The notes under the pieces: generated by a model
The model's input: only the letters and a program-made list of their open reading frames with translations
Told to the model about the DNA's origin: nothing
The model's database searches: none
From: an uncultured Nitrosomonadales bacterium
GTDB lineage: Bacteria > Pseudomonadota > Gammaproteobacteria > Burkholderiales > Gallionellaceae
Assembly: GCA_903915035.1 (NCBI GenBank)
Contig: CAIWRI010000034.1
Coordinates: forward strand, 1 to 36,994
Length of the DNA: 36,994 bases
Reading direction: 5' to 3'
Translations under genes and position numbers: made by a program
Shown: positions 15,495 to 25,662 of the stretch, piece after piece
How positions within the stretch are numbered: position 1 is the first letter of the stretch
How the letters are laid out: every line of letters begins with the position of its first letter

Positions 15495-16733
15495 ATGTGG
15501 ATGGCATCTCTACACTGTCTTGTTATTGATGATACTGAAATTGATGGCCAACGCGGATCTAATCGTGCGCCAATGAATCCTAATGAGCCAATTGTCAATA
15601 CCGACATTGAGGCGGCAAAAGCATTTTTATATGTACATCGAGACACACCAACAACACAACGCAATTACACCAAGGAAATCGAACGGTTGATTTTGTGGGC
15701 GATAAACGTCAAGGGAAAGCCAATGTCAAGTTTGACATTTACTGATATGGATGACTTCGTTGAATTCCTGGCTCACCCCGAACCTGTCTCTGAATGGGCA
15801 ACCCGTCATAAATTTCCCCGTGAAAGTCCGGCGTGGCGTCCATTCAATATGAGCGTGAAGCCGCCAAAAAAAGAAGGTGAAAACCCTACTTTTTTAGCCG
15901 GGCTTGCGCCATCTAGCCGCCTCACCGCAATGGCATCGCTGGAGTCTTTTTTCACCTGGCTGATAGACTACGGCTATTTGATAAAAAATCCAATGCGTCA
16001 AATAAAAACCAAACGTAAAGCCGTTCGTGCGTCACAGTCGACGGAAGAGCACGCCAAAGTCGAACGATATTTGGATGAGCATATGTGGGCGGCATTTCAG
16101 GAGGCAATTGAAATGATGTCGAAAGACACAAAAAAGGATCTTGATAAATATGAGCGCGCTAAATTTGTCTCGTCACTGATGTTACTGCTGGCGCCACGCG
16201 CAAGCGAGCTGGCCAACGGACGGATGAATGACTTTAAGTCAGAAGGTAAACTCTGGTGGTGGCACGTTAAAGGAAAAGGAAGTAAATCAGCTAAAGTCCC
16301 CGTTGTTTCAGATATGCTGCAATCGTTAATACGCTATCGCACCTATCTTGACCTGACACCGCTACCGCTAGATAATGATGATTCTCCCCTGCTCCGCTCC
16401 GTCAAAGATGCAAGCCCGATCACGCCACGTCAACTTAATCTGATTTTGGATGGTTTGTTTGAAGATGCAGCAAAACTACTGGAAGGAAAAGCAAATGACC
16501 TTCCCGTATCCGACTTCATGTCCCAGGCAGAGTTCCTGACCCGCGCAGCAAAAATACGACAAGCATCATCTCACTGGGGGCGGCACACTTCTATCACTTA
16601 CTCAATAAGGAGCGGCGTGCCCAAGGATATTGTGCAGCGAAATGCACGTCATAGTGACAGCAAGACAACGGACGGCTATACGCATGAAGATGAGGAACAC
16701 TGGCATAACGAATCACAGAAGTTGCACGTTTAA
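15495..16733 (+). CDS. Tyrosine recombinase (integrase family), module member 2
   Basis: A 412-residue tyrosine recombinase. Residues 35-170 are the core-binding domain and 185-400 the catalytic domain, with R235 in LLAPRASELANG, a lysine in VKGKGSKSAK (about 259-261), H360 and R363 in HWGRHTSI, H386 in ARHSDSKTTDGY and nucleophile Y395. All catalytic residues are present. It is a distant paralogue of recombinase 1: both share the motif DGxxGSNRA near the N-terminus and a NYTKEIERLILWAI-type helix, which supports the early ATG over M27, since starting at M27 would remove the shared motif. It is transcribed in the same direction as the KfrA-like gene and ends 11 bp from the convergent end of panC. 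Confidence 0.88.
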   Translation: MWMASLHCLVIDDTEIDGQRGSNRAPMNPNEPIVNTDIEAAKAFLYVHRDTPTTQRNYTKEIERLILWAINVKGKPMSSLTFTDMDDFVEFLAHPEPVSEWATRHKFPRESPAWRPFNMSVKPPKKEGENPTFLAGLAPSSRLTAMASLESFFTWLIDYGYLIKNPMRQIKTKRKAVRASQSTEEHAKVERYLDEHMWAAFQEAIEMMSKDTKKDLDKYERAKFVSSLMLLLAPRASELANGRMNDFKSEGKLWWWHVKGKGSKSAKVPVVSDMLQSLIRYRTYLDLTPLPLDNDDSPLLRSVKDASPITPRQLNLILDGLFEDAAKLLEGKANDLPVSDFMSQAEFLTRAAKIRQASSHWGRHTSITYSIRSGVPKDIVQRNARHSDSKTTDGYTHEDEEHWHNESQKLHV

Positions 16734-16744
16734 GGAACGCCTAA

Positions 16745-17575
16745 TTATCCGATACTCAGCTCGATATTATCCAGCAGCCGGGTTTTTCCGAGCCGTGCGG
16801 CAGCCAATATTACCAACTCAGTCTGATCCGCTTGTGCTGCTTGCAAGTCCGACTGATTACGTACCGACATATAATCCACAAGCCAGCCGCGACGGGTCAA
16901 TGCGTCGACAGCACGCTGCTGCATCAATGCAAAATTGCGCTCGCCTTGTACAATTTGCTGACGCAGATGTTGCAAAGTTTGATAGAGGAAAGCGGCTTCA
17001 TTTCGTTCCGCTTCGGTCAAATACTGATTGCGAGAACTCAACGCAAGCCCATCTTCCGCCCGTACCGTTTCGCAACCGGTAATATTCACCGGCAAATTCA
17101 GTTGCGTGACAAGCTGGCGTATAAGGTGCAGTTGCTGATAATCTTTCTTGCCAAACAGCGCAACTTGCGGCTGCACGATATTAAGCAGCTTCAACACTAC
17201 CGTCGCCATGCCGCGAAAATGCCCTGGACGCGCAGCCCCGCACAGCTCACAGGCTACTGGCGGCAATTCAATAAAGACAGTTTGTTGTAGCGGATACATC
17301 TCGTTGATTGACGGCGCGAAGACCACATCGACCAGACCTTGCAGCTTGGCGCAATCGGCCTCCAGCGTGCGAGGATATTGAGCAAAGTCTTCATTCGGCC
17401 CGAATTGCAAAGGATTGACGAAGAGGCTCGCCACCACACTACGACCATGCTCGCGTGCCTTAAGCATCAGATCAAGATGCCCCTGATGCAGATTGCCCAT
17501 GGTTGGCACAAAGGCGATGGCAGATTCATTTTTCAGTCGAACTCGAAGTTCTTCTATGGTTGAAATCAGCTGCAT
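16745..17575 (-). CDS. panC: Pantothenate synthetase
   Basis: A 276-residue cytoplasmic enzyme joining pantoate and beta-alanine with ATP to make pantothenate, the coenzyme A precursor. It shows the nucleotide-binding VPTMGNLHQGH with the HxGH motif at 30-33, VNPLQFGPNEDF, FGKKDYQQL and ALSSRNQYL, all family hallmarks, at normal length. Its ATG overlaps the TGA of panB by one base, so translation is coupled. The 3' end is complete despite lying next to the recombinase module. Confidence 0.96.
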   Translation of the reverse strand: MQLISTIEELRVRLKNESAIAFVPTMGNLHQGHLDLMLKAREHGRSVVASLFVNPLQFGPNEDFAQYPRTLEADCAKLQGLVDVVFAPSINEMYPLQQTVFIELPPVACELCGAARPGHFRGMATVVLKLLNIVQPQVALFGKKDYQQLHLIRQLVTQLNLPVNITGCETVRAEDGLALSSRNQYLTEAERNEAAFLYQTLQHLRQQIVQGERNFALMQQRAVDALTRRGWLVDYMSVRNQSDLQAAQADQTELVILAAARLGKTRLLDNIELSIG

Positions 17576-18366
17576 CAGAAGCCATGCTCCATGGCTGGAA
17601 AGCGGCCGTTTTTTACTTCAGTGACATAGCCGGTCACCGCGTCACTAAGGGATGCAGCCCCCTGCATATAGTTTTTCACAAAACGCGCCTTTTTACCCGG
17701 ATAAATATCCAGCATGTCGTACAGCACCAGCACCTGACCTGAGCAAGATGCACCCGCTCCGATGCCGATGGTAGGGACGTTCACTTGCGCGGTAATTTCC
17801 TCGGCAAGCAGCGCCGGTACCATTTCCAGTAACAACATACCCGCTCCCGCTTGTTCGAGCGCTATCGCATCTTCGAGCAATTGCAGCGCAGCAGCAGGTT
17901 CCCTGCCCTGCACTTTATAGCCGCCAAGTTGATGCACAGATTGCGGAGTGAGACCAATATGCGCGCAAACTGGAATCCCGCGCGAAGTTAAAAAACGCAC
18001 CGTTTCCAGCATCACCGCCCCGCCTTCGAGTTTGACCATTTGCGCACCGGCAGCCATCAATTTAACGGCATGTTCGAAGGTTTTTTCCGGACTGATTTGC
18101 GAAGTACCGAAGGGCATGTCAGCGAGAACAAAAACTTTTTTCGCACCACGCGCCACACAACCGGTGTGATATACCATATCCTCCAGCGTGACGGCTAAAG
18201 TCGACTCCCGTCCTTGCATAACCATCCCGAGCGAGTCGCCCACCAGAAGAATATCTACGCCGGCGGCTTCAAGCAGGGCTGCAAAGCTCGCATCGTAACA
18301 GGTCAGCATGGCAATTTTCTCAGTACGGCCACTCATGCTTTTCAAGGCAGTTAAGGTTGTTCTCAT
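17575..18366 (-). CDS. panB: 3-methyl-2-oxobutanoate hydroxymethyltransferase
   Basis: A 263-residue cytoplasmic enzyme that transfers a hydroxymethyl group from methylene-tetrahydrofolate to 2-oxoisovalerate, the first step of pantoate synthesis. Motifs include [19 protein letters not shown], the metal-binding [10 protein letters not shown] (D44), MVKLEGG and [15 protein letters not shown]. Length is normal. It precedes panC with a one-base overlap and lies 42 bp after folK on the same strand, so a folK-panB-panC transcript is plausible. No strong ribosome binding site precedes the ATG. Confidence 0.96.
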   Translation of the reverse strand: MRTTLTALKSMSGRTEKIAMLTCYDASFAALLEAAGVDILLVGDSLGMVMQGRESTLAVTLEDMVYHTGCVARGAKKVFVLADMPFGTSQISPEKTFEHAVKLMAAGAQMVKLEGGAVMLETVRFLTSRGIPVCAHIGLTPQSVHQLGGYKVQGREPAAALQLLEDAIALEQAGAGMLLLEMVPALLAEEITAQVNVPTIGIGAGASCSGQVLVLYDMLDIYPGKKARFVKNYMQGAASLSDAVTGYVTEVKNGRFPAMEHGF

Positions 18367-18408
18367 TTTAAAATAGTCGATAGTTGATAATCGTAAACAT
18401 CAAACTGG

Positions 18409-18897
18409 TCAAGTTAGCAGTTTTTCCAAATCCTGATCCTGACAATCCCGCATGGCGAGCTTGGCTGAACCAATACCAGGAATCATGCAGCCGGGCGCCA
18501 TCTCCAGCAGCGGCAGCAAAACGAACGCCCGCAGATGCATCAGCGGATGCGGAATGGTCAGACCATGCTCCTGCAGTTGCAAGTCATCGTATAACAAGAC
18601 ATCCAGATCCAGTGTGCGCGGTGCATTATGAAAAGTACGCTCGCGGCCGTAATGCTGTTCAATCTGTAATAAGGCAGCGAGCAAAACTTGCGGCGTTAAT
18701 CGGGTGGAAATTTTAGCGACCGTGTTAACAAAATCAGGCTGACCCAAAAAACCTATCGGCGCACTGCGATACAGTGAAGACTGAGCTAACAGGTTTGTTT
18801 CGGGCAAGGCAGCGATATTTGTCAAAGCCTGTCTTAGTTGTTCACCCGACGCTCCCAGATTGCTGCCCAAGCCGATAAAAGCAATATGCTGTGTCAC
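18409..18897 (-). CDS. folK: 6-hydroxymethyl-7,8-dihydropterin pyrophosphokinase
   Basis: A 162-residue folate-pathway enzyme that pyrophosphorylates 6-hydroxymethyl-dihydropterin using ATP. The N-terminal FIGLGSNLG, the loop RSAPIGFLGQPDFVN and the signature RTFHNAPRTLDLDVLLYDD with metal-binding D97 and D99 are present. Length is typical. Its ATG overlaps the pcnB stop by four bases (18894-18897), the same pcnB-folK coupling as in many gamma- and betaproteobacteria. Confidence 0.95.
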   Translation of the reverse strand: MTQHIAFIGLGSNLGASGEQLRQALTNIAALPETNLLAQSSLYRSAPIGFLGQPDFVNTVAKISTRLTPQVLLAALLQIEQHYGRERTFHNAPRTLDLDVLLYDDLQLQEHGLTIPHPLMHLRAFVLLPLLEMAPGCMIPGIGSAKLAMRDCQDQDLEKLLT

Positions 18898-20234
18898 TCA
18901 GCAACCTGGACTGTCTGCGTAGCATCCGGCTTTTTACGCGGCTTGCGACGACGTTTTTTAACCCCGGCGCCTTCAGGTTGCAGCATTTCCTGACGGCGTG
19001 TTTCACTGGTATCCTGAAATTCATCCCACCAGAGTCCCAGTTCATTATCCACTTCATTACTGGCACAACGCAGCAGTAAAAAATCAAAGGCGGCCCTAAA
19101 ACGCGGCTGTTCAAGCAAACGATACGGGCGTTGACCTGATCGTTGCTCAAAACGTTGCTGCAACAGCCAGATTTCCTTCATCACCGCATCATGACGGTGT
19201 GGAATAGCCAACTTTTTCTTTTGGCGGGCCAGCACTTCATCCATCGCGGTAAACATTGCACTTACCGGGCGTTCACCTTGTGCAACCAGACCGTTCCAGA
19301 CGCTCAACACTTCATGCCAGAGTAAGGCTGCAAATAAAAATGCCGGGGACACTGATTTATCCTGACTTAAACGCTCATCGGTATTTTTCAACGCCAACAT
19401 GATGAATTTTTCACCCGTCGGCTGTTCCATGATCACATCCAGCAACGGCAACAAGCCATGATGCAGTTCCATCTTGCGCAACTGCTGTATGCACTCGACA
19501 GAATGCCCTGACAGCAACATCTTCAACACTTCATCCAGCATGCGCGCTTCCGGCACATTATCCAGCAGGGATTTCAGTTGTGCGATCGGCGCTGCTGTCG
19601 CCGGATCAAGCTGAATGCCAAGCTTGGCGGACAAGCGAACTGCACGCAACATGCGCACCGGATCTTCACGATATCGAACCAGCGGATCACCGATAATGCG
19701 CAATATACCATCCCGAATATCCGCATAACCCCGGTGATAATCGTAAATCTCTTGAGTGGTCGGATCATAAAACAGCGCATTGGCGGTAAAATCGCGCCTT
19801 GCGGCATCCTGTTCCTGATCGCCGAACTCATTATCCCGCAAAAGTCGTCCATTTTCATCGGTCTGTGCAGTTTCTATCATGCAACGAAAAGTGGCGACTT
19901 CAACCAGTTCTTCACCAAACATCACATGTACCAGACGGAAGCGCCGACCTATGATGCGTGAACGTCTGAACACCTGTTTGATTTCTTCAGGTGTCGCATC
20001 GGTTGCCACATCAAAATCTTTAGGTTTTTTGCTCAGCAGAAGATCGCGCACCGCACCACCCACCACAAAAGCCTTGAAACCTGCCGCCTGCAAGCCATCA
20101 GTCACGCGCTTTGCACCATAACTAATCTGTTCACGCGGCACACTGTGCAAGGCGAACGGTATCACCTGCGCGTTGCCAATTTTTTTGGTTTTTTCTGACC
20201 TGCGAAATACCCGTTTTAGAAATTTTTTGATCAT
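18894..20234 (-). CDS. pcnB: Poly(A) polymerase I
   Basis: A 446-residue class II nucleotidyltransferase that adds 3' poly(A) tails to RNA and promotes decay. The catalytic domain shows FVVGGAVRDLLL (56-67) and the metal-binding pair in KDFDVATDAT (D73, D75), followed by RRSRIIGRRFRLVHV. The C-terminus is strongly basic (KKRRRKPRKK), characteristic of PcnB rather than tRNA CCA-adding enzymes. The neighbourhood, with folK directly downstream and overlapping, supports the same call. The start ATG is 8 bp after the dapB stop. Confidence 0.93.
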   Translation of the reverse strand: MIKKFLKRVFRRSEKTKKIGNAQVIPFALHSVPREQISYGAKRVTDGLQAAGFKAFVVGGAVRDLLLSKKPKDFDVATDATPEEIKQVFRRSRIIGRRFRLVHVMFGEELVEVATFRCMIETAQTDENGRLLRDNEFGDQEQDAARRDFTANALFYDPTTQEIYDYHRGYADIRDGILRIIGDPLVRYREDPVRMLRAVRLSAKLGIQLDPATAAPIAQLKSLLDNVPEARMLDEVLKMLLSGHSVECIQQLRKMELHHGLLPLLDVIMEQPTGEKFIMLALKNTDERLSQDKSVSPAFLFAALLWHEVLSVWNGLVAQGERPVSAMFTAMDEVLARQKKKLAIPHRHDAVMKEIWLLQQRFEQRSGQRPYRLLEQPRFRAAFDFLLLRCASNEVDNELGLWWDEFQDTSETRRQEMLQPEGAGVKKRRRKPRKKPDATQTVQVAE

Positions 20235-20242
20235 TAAATTAA

Positions 20243-21416
<1,174 letters not shown>

Positions 21417-21458
21417 GGTTTCCCGTCTCATAATTTCAAAAATCTGTTGCATGATACC

Positions 21459-23120
21459 TCAAGCGGCGACTCCAAGCATCTCTGCTGCGTGTTTGCGTGT
21501 AGTATCGGTAATTGTAACGCCTCCCAGCATGCGTGCAATCTCTTCAATGCGCTGATTTCCTTTGAGTACTTCGATACGGCTCAACGTCGTGCCATTTTCC
21601 ACTGTTTTGCTCACCTGCCACTGACTATCCGCCATCGCAGCGACTTGCGGCAGATGGGTAACGCATAAAACCTGATATTCCCGGCCTAGCTGTTTTAGCA
21701 ATAGTCCGACGATTTCTGCGACACGCCCGCCAATACCACTGTCCACTTCGTCAAAAATCAAGGTCGGCACGGAAGCGATCTGGCTGGTTGCCACCTGCAT
21801 CGCCAGACTGATACGCGACAACTCACCGCCTGAGGCAACACGGGCGACACTGCGTGGCGGCATACCCGGATTAGCGGCAACCTGAAACTCTATCGTCTCA
21901 AGGCCGTTAACATTCCCTTGAGATAGCGGCAGCAACACCACAGCAAAGTGGCCGCCCTGCATCGCGAGGGTCTGCATCGCAGCAGTAATTTGTTTGGACA
22001 GTTTGCCTGCGGCCAAATGCCGGCTACGGCTCAAATCTTGTGCACATTCCAGATAGCGTTGTTGTGCGGCTTTTTCCTGTTGCAGCAGCGCTTCCAGATC
22101 ATCATCGCCGCCCAGCTCAGTCAGACGCGCAACGATTTTCTGTAATACTTCATTCAGGAGTTCGGGCTGAACGCGATATTTACGCGCCATATCCATCACA
22201 TACCCGATTCGTTGTTCTTTTTCAATTAGTTGCTGTGGATCAGTCTCCAGATGCTGCTGGTAATGGCGTAAACTATAAACGGCCTCCTGTAATTCCGCAG
22301 CAGCAGATTCGAGCAAGTGTAGCATCTCAGCCAGACTCGCATCATGTGTCACCCCCTCGCGCACTTTCACCATCAGCGCGTTCAGCTGTGTCAGACAGGC
22401 ACTATCCGACTCGCTCAGGGTTTCAAGACCCAAAGCGGCTGTCTCCAGCAGTCCGGCAGCATGCGCAAGACGCCTATAATCCGCCTGTAACCCCTCCCAG
22501 TCGGCAACATTAAACGCCAGCGCCTCCAGTTCATTGCGCTGAAACGACAGCAATTCGCGCTCGGCAATGATCGCCTGCGAATTATCAGACAAGGCAATGC
22601 GGCGATTTCTCAAAGCCTGCCAGTCACGGTAACTTGCCGAAACCTGGGCAGCATTTTTCTGCAAACTGCCGTATTCATCAAGCAAAGCACGCTGTGCTTC
22701 CGGTTGCAATAAAGATTGATGTGCATGCTGGCCGTGAATATTGAGCAGTTGTTCCCCTGCCTCACGCATTTGCAGCAAAGTCGCGCTACGCCCGTTGATA
22801 AAACCACGCGAACGGCCTCCTGCATCCAACAGACGGCGCATCAGGCACACGCCATCATCCCCCGCCAACGCCTGAGTTTGCAGCCATTCTTGCAAAGACG
22901 GTTGCTGGCGAACATCAAATTCAGCCGTAATTTCGGCACGTTCGCAGCCATTACGCACCATGGCCGCATCGCCGCGCTCGCCTAACGCCAGCAGTAAGGC
23001 ATCGATCAGTATCGATTTCCCGGCACCGGTCTCACCTGTCAGCGCAGTAAATCCGCTGCTAAATTCCAGCTCCAGTTGTGACACGATAACAAAATCACGA
23101 ATACTTAAAAATTTCAGCAT
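21459..23120 (-). CDS. recN: DNA repair protein RecN
   Basis: A 553-residue SMC-like ATPase acting in double-strand-break repair. It shows Walker A GETGAGKS (29-36), two long coiled-coil arms across the middle, the ABC signature region VASGGELSRISLAMQ and Walker B LIFDEVDSGIGG near the C-terminus, ending with THLPQVAAMAD. All ATPase motifs are intact and length is typical. It lies 18 bp downstream of nadK, the common nadK-recN pair. Confidence 0.96.
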   Translation of the reverse strand: MLKFLSIRDFVIVSQLELEFSSGFTALTGETGAGKSILIDALLLALGERGDAAMVRNGCERAEITAEFDVRQQPSLQEWLQTQALAGDDGVCLMRRLLDAGGRSRGFINGRSATLLQMREAGEQLLNIHGQHAHQSLLQPEAQRALLDEYGSLQKNAAQVSASYRDWQALRNRRIALSDNSQAIIAERELLSFQRNELEALAFNVADWEGLQADYRRLAHAAGLLETAALGLETLSESDSACLTQLNALMVKVREGVTHDASLAEMLHLLESAAAELQEAVYSLRHYQQHLETDPQQLIEKEQRIGYVMDMARKYRVQPELLNEVLQKIVARLTELGGDDDLEALLQQEKAAQQRYLECAQDLSRSRHLAAGKLSKQITAAMQTLAMQGGHFAVVLLPLSQGNVNGLETIEFQVAANPGMPPRSVARVASGGELSRISLAMQVATSQIASVPTLIFDEVDSGIGGRVAEIVGLLLKQLGREYQVLCVTHLPQVAAMADSQWQVSKTVENGTTLSRIEVLKGNQRIEEIARMLGGVTITDTTRKHAAEMLGVAA

Positions 23121-23138
23121 TGAAATATCGAATTTCCG

Positions 23139-24011
23139 TTAAAGTAATTGATTCCACTGCAATTTTTCACGCAACGTGTGGTAGTAACTATGCCCTTCCG
23201 GATGCAGCAAATGCGCATGCTGAGGATGACGACTGACGATAATTTTGTCATGCATCTGCATATCAAAACTGGTATGACTATCCAGGCGCACTCGAATATC
23301 ATCAGAATGGTGCATCAAAATTTCCAGCACCGACGCACCATGCACCACAATTGGCCGATTGCTCAGGGTATGCGGGCAGATTGGCACCAATTCCAGCACA
23401 TCCAGACCGGGATGCAGGATAGGCCCCCCGGCCGACATCGCATAAGCTGTCGATCCGGTCGGCGTGGAAACAATCAAGCCGTCGGCGCGCTGGTTATACA
23501 GATATTCGCCATTGATGCGCACCTCAAATTCGACCATGCTGCTGATCTGACTGCGATGCACCACCACTTCATTGAAAGCCAGACCGCTAAAAACCTCGAC
23601 ATCATTTCTCAATACGCGCGCCGACAACAACAAGCGTTGCTCGGTCACATAGTTGCCCGATAGCATCGCGGCGATACTTTCGTACATATTTTCCAGCGTG
23701 AGATCAGTCAAAAACCCGAGCCTGCCCTGATTCACACCGATCAATGGCACATGATGCGGCGAAAAAGTACGGGCGATGTTCAGCATGGTGCCATCGCCCC
23801 CCATCACAATCGCCAGATCAATCTGCTTTTGCATTTCTTCTAGTGGCATAACAGTATAGGGATGATCGCCAAGCTGCTCGGCAGTCAGATTATCTATCAT
23901 CACAGACAAGCCACGTCCTGACAGAAACTCCGCCAAATATAGCAGCGGGGTAACTACGGCAGGAGATTTTCGCTTGCCGATGAGTGCAACGGTTTTGAAG
24001 GGAAAGTTCAT
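23139..24011 (-). CDS. nadK: NAD kinase
   Basis: A 290-residue enzyme that phosphorylates NAD to NADP. Motifs are the catalytic GGDGTMLN (71-78, D73), NQGRLGFLTD, NEVVVH and DGLIVSTPTGSTAYAMSAGG. The frame is open to a TTG at 24053, but ATG 24011 matches the usual family start (MNFPFKTVALIGKRK) and is preferred. It is the first gene of the leftward run that continues through recN and bamE-dapB. Confidence 0.95.
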   Translation of the reverse strand: MNFPFKTVALIGKRKSPAVVTPLLYLAEFLSGRGLSVMIDNLTAEQLGDHPYTVMPLEEMQKQIDLAIVMGGDGTMLNIARTFSPHHVPLIGVNQGRLGFLTDLTLENMYESIAAMLSGNYVTEQRLLLSARVLRNDVEVFSGLAFNEVVVHRSQISSMVEFEVRINGEYLYNQRADGLIVSTPTGSTAYAMSAGGPILHPGLDVLELVPICPHTLSNRPIVVHGASVLEILMHHSDDIRVRLDSHTSFDMQMHDKIIVSRHPQHAHLLHPEGHSYYHTLREKLQWNQLL

Positions 24012-24200
24012 GGGCGTGATTAAACCACATTGCACGAACAATAACAAAGCCAAGATGCCAGATTAGGGATTGGAGATAGGGAATAAAATATCAGGGACAG
24101 CTACAACAGCATGTTAAAAATTGGCTTCAGTTGAAGGATTTGATGCAAAAAAACAGGCCCAATTATTTGCCCGTGAGTGAGCTATGGAAACGAATTCGGT

Positions 24201-24974
24201 TCAGGGCACCAGGCCTGCATCTTTGATGAGACGGATAATGTATTCACCGGGAACTGCATAGGCGATGCCGCTCGGCTCGGAGAGGACGTGCTCTTTAGTG
24301 TTCTTGATGAAAACCATATTGACAATGCCGATGACCCTGCCCGTTTCCGGTTCATACAGCGGGCTGCCGCTATTTCCGGGATAAGCCGTGGCATCAAGCT
24401 GAAACACCATAAACGGACTCAGAAGCTGCCTGATTGATTTGACATTCAATTCGCTCGCATGAGCGGCCGGAATGACAATCGGTGTGATAGCAGACAAAGT
24501 CGCGCGATGCGTCACGGGATAAAGTCCGAGTACAACCCCGATCGGAAAACCGGTAAATGCAAGTGCATCGCCTTCCCTCACGTCGCGAGCATCGCCAAAA
24601 CGCAGAGGCGTCAGGGGCTGACCGCTGATTTTTAGCAAAGCCAGATCATGTTTCGGGTCGACCATGACTTTGGTGGCGCTGCGGGATCTTGCCTGTACCC
24701 CTTCTCCTGCAAATATGGCCAGCACTTCCCTGTTTTCGGTGTTCAGAGGCGGCGGAATGACATGCGCATTAGTGATCACATAACTACCGTCACCGACGAC
24801 AAAACCTGTCCCGATAAATTTCGACGGGGGAGCTCGATCCTGCTGGAAGGTGCCCACAGCAACCACCGACTGTTTGACCATGACAACCGTGTCGGCAAGA
24901 TTTGCAGCAACTGCGGGTACGCTGAGCATGAAGAGACAGGCAAACCGAATAGCGCATCCAGATCTGAACAGCAT
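24201..24974 (-). CDS. Exported trypsin-like serine protease without PDZ domain
   Basis: A 257-residue protein. Residues 1-24 form a signal peptide (AIRFACLFMLSVPAVAA). The rest is a single trypsin-like domain of the S1C/DegP type with the catalytic triad H71 (ITNAHVI), D110 (KHDLALLKI) and S202 (YPGNSGSPLY). No PDZ domain follows, unlike DegP or DegS, so it is a compact periplasmic protease of unknown target. It lies 226 bp from nadK and is divergent from the ACP-hydrolase genes; a link to the exosortase-related cluster is suggested by position only. Confidence 0.82.
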   Translation of the reverse strand: MLFRSGCAIRFACLFMLSVPAVAANLADTVVMVKQSVVAVGTFQQDRAPPSKFIGTGFVVGDGSYVITNAHVIPPPLNTENREVLAIFAGEGVQARSRSATKVMVDPKHDLALLKISGQPLTPLRFGDARDVREGDALAFTGFPIGVVLGLYPVTHRATLSAITPIVIPAAHASELNVKSIRQLLSPFMVFQLDATAYPGNSGSPLYEPETGRVIGIVNMVFIKNTKEHVLSEPSGIAYAVPGEYIIRLIKDAGLVP

Positions 24975-25410
24975 TTACACTTCCTTATGAATGGGTTGAA
25001 GGATAATCCGTTGTCGTGACATAATAAATCAGCACATTTACAAGATTAACGTCAAGAGTCAGGCTGTAATGATGGAACTCGCCGCTTTCCGGATGAGGAG
25101 ATTAGACTTTCCCGGGAAATTGTTGCCAAAACAGCCACCTCAACCCTGCGCCTGCAAAATGACACTATTGAGTAATATTTTTTTCATAGCTTCATTATGC
25201 TATTTATCCTGCTCAATAAAATAATAAGCAAATTACGCGCCAATATTAAATAATCCTTTTTTTTCATAGTATTAAGATTATAAATTAATTAATCTTCTGC
25301 AGACTTAACCTGCGTGTGTAAATTTTTCCGACAACGAGAAAAGAAAAGCAAAAATACCTGCAATCAAACGGGCGAGCTATAATCGCCACTGATTATCACT
25401 TGGAGATAGC
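24975..25410. other. AT-rich divergent intergenic region
   Basis: 436 bp between the protease and the ACP gene, with no recognisable gene. It contains long A/T tracts (25170-25300) and a short inverted repeat near 25267-25290 (AAGATTA...TAATCTT). Promoters for both flanking genes should lie here. Confidence 0.5.
25378..25383 (+). promoter_or_regulatory. Candidate -10 element of the ACP-hydrolase operon
   Basis: A perfect TATAAT lies 27 bp before the ACP start codon; GGAG precedes the ATG. No good -35 is seen at the right distance, so an activator or extended element may be needed. Confidence 0.4.
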
Positions 25411-25662
25411 ATGGCAAACGTAGACGAAGTCCGAAAAGTTTTAGGCAGCGCGTTACAACTCGGCAACAGAATTCAATCAATGACACCTGAAACCCATCTT
25501 TTGGGCAGCCTGACCGAGCTGGATTCGATGGCTGTGGTAAGCCTGATTGCGGCACTGGAAGATCATTTTGGAATTGTTGTCAACGACGATGAAATCAATG
25601 CCGAAATTTTTACCACGCTGGGCAGTTTAGGCAATTTTATTACGCAAAAACTGGCTGCATGA
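25411..25662 (+). CDS. Acyl carrier protein, exosortase-A-cluster type
   Basis: An 83-residue acyl carrier protein with the phosphopantetheine attachment serine at S39 in TELDSMAVVSLI, followed by the helix DHFGIVVNDDEI. It is not the fatty-acid-synthesis ACP, which carries DSLD(T/S)VELVM. Its stop overlaps the next start by four bases (ATGA). Specialised ACPs of this kind accompany hydrolases 1 and 2 and an AMP-forming ligase in exosortase-A/EPS clusters, where the ligase is thought to load the ACP. Confidence in the ACP fold is high; the partner relation is inferred. Confidence 0.88.
   Translation: MANVDEVRKVLGSALQLGNRIQSMTPETHLLGSLTELDSMAVVSLIAALEDHFGIVVNDDEINAEIFTTLGSLGNFITQKLAA

Larger units (their letters stand above)
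12947..16744. mobile_element. Putative two-recombinase/KfrA-like integration module
   Basis: Three genes (tyrosine recombinase, KfrA/TnpT-like coiled-coil protein, second tyrosine recombinase) sit between the convergent aldehyde dehydrogenase and panC genes, whose reading frames are both complete. The first two genes diverge around palindromic sequence; the third follows the second and is separated by a perfect 25-bp inverted repeat. There is no transposase or cargo gene. The outer limits are not defined: no matching repeat was found at the two edges, so the coordinates simply span the space between neighbouring genes. Confidence 0.55.

Noticed and set aside
13006-16733. Interpretation as a Tn3-family transposon or RIT element
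   Set aside because: No Tn3 transposase or long terminal repeats are seen, and RIT elements have three co-directional recombinase genes, whereas here there are two recombinases on opposite strands with a coiled-coil gene between.
12982-16778. Possible terminal inverted repeat GCTGGAT at both edges of the recombinase module
   Set aside because: Only seven bases match, and the right copy is made of normal panC codons, so it is most likely chance.
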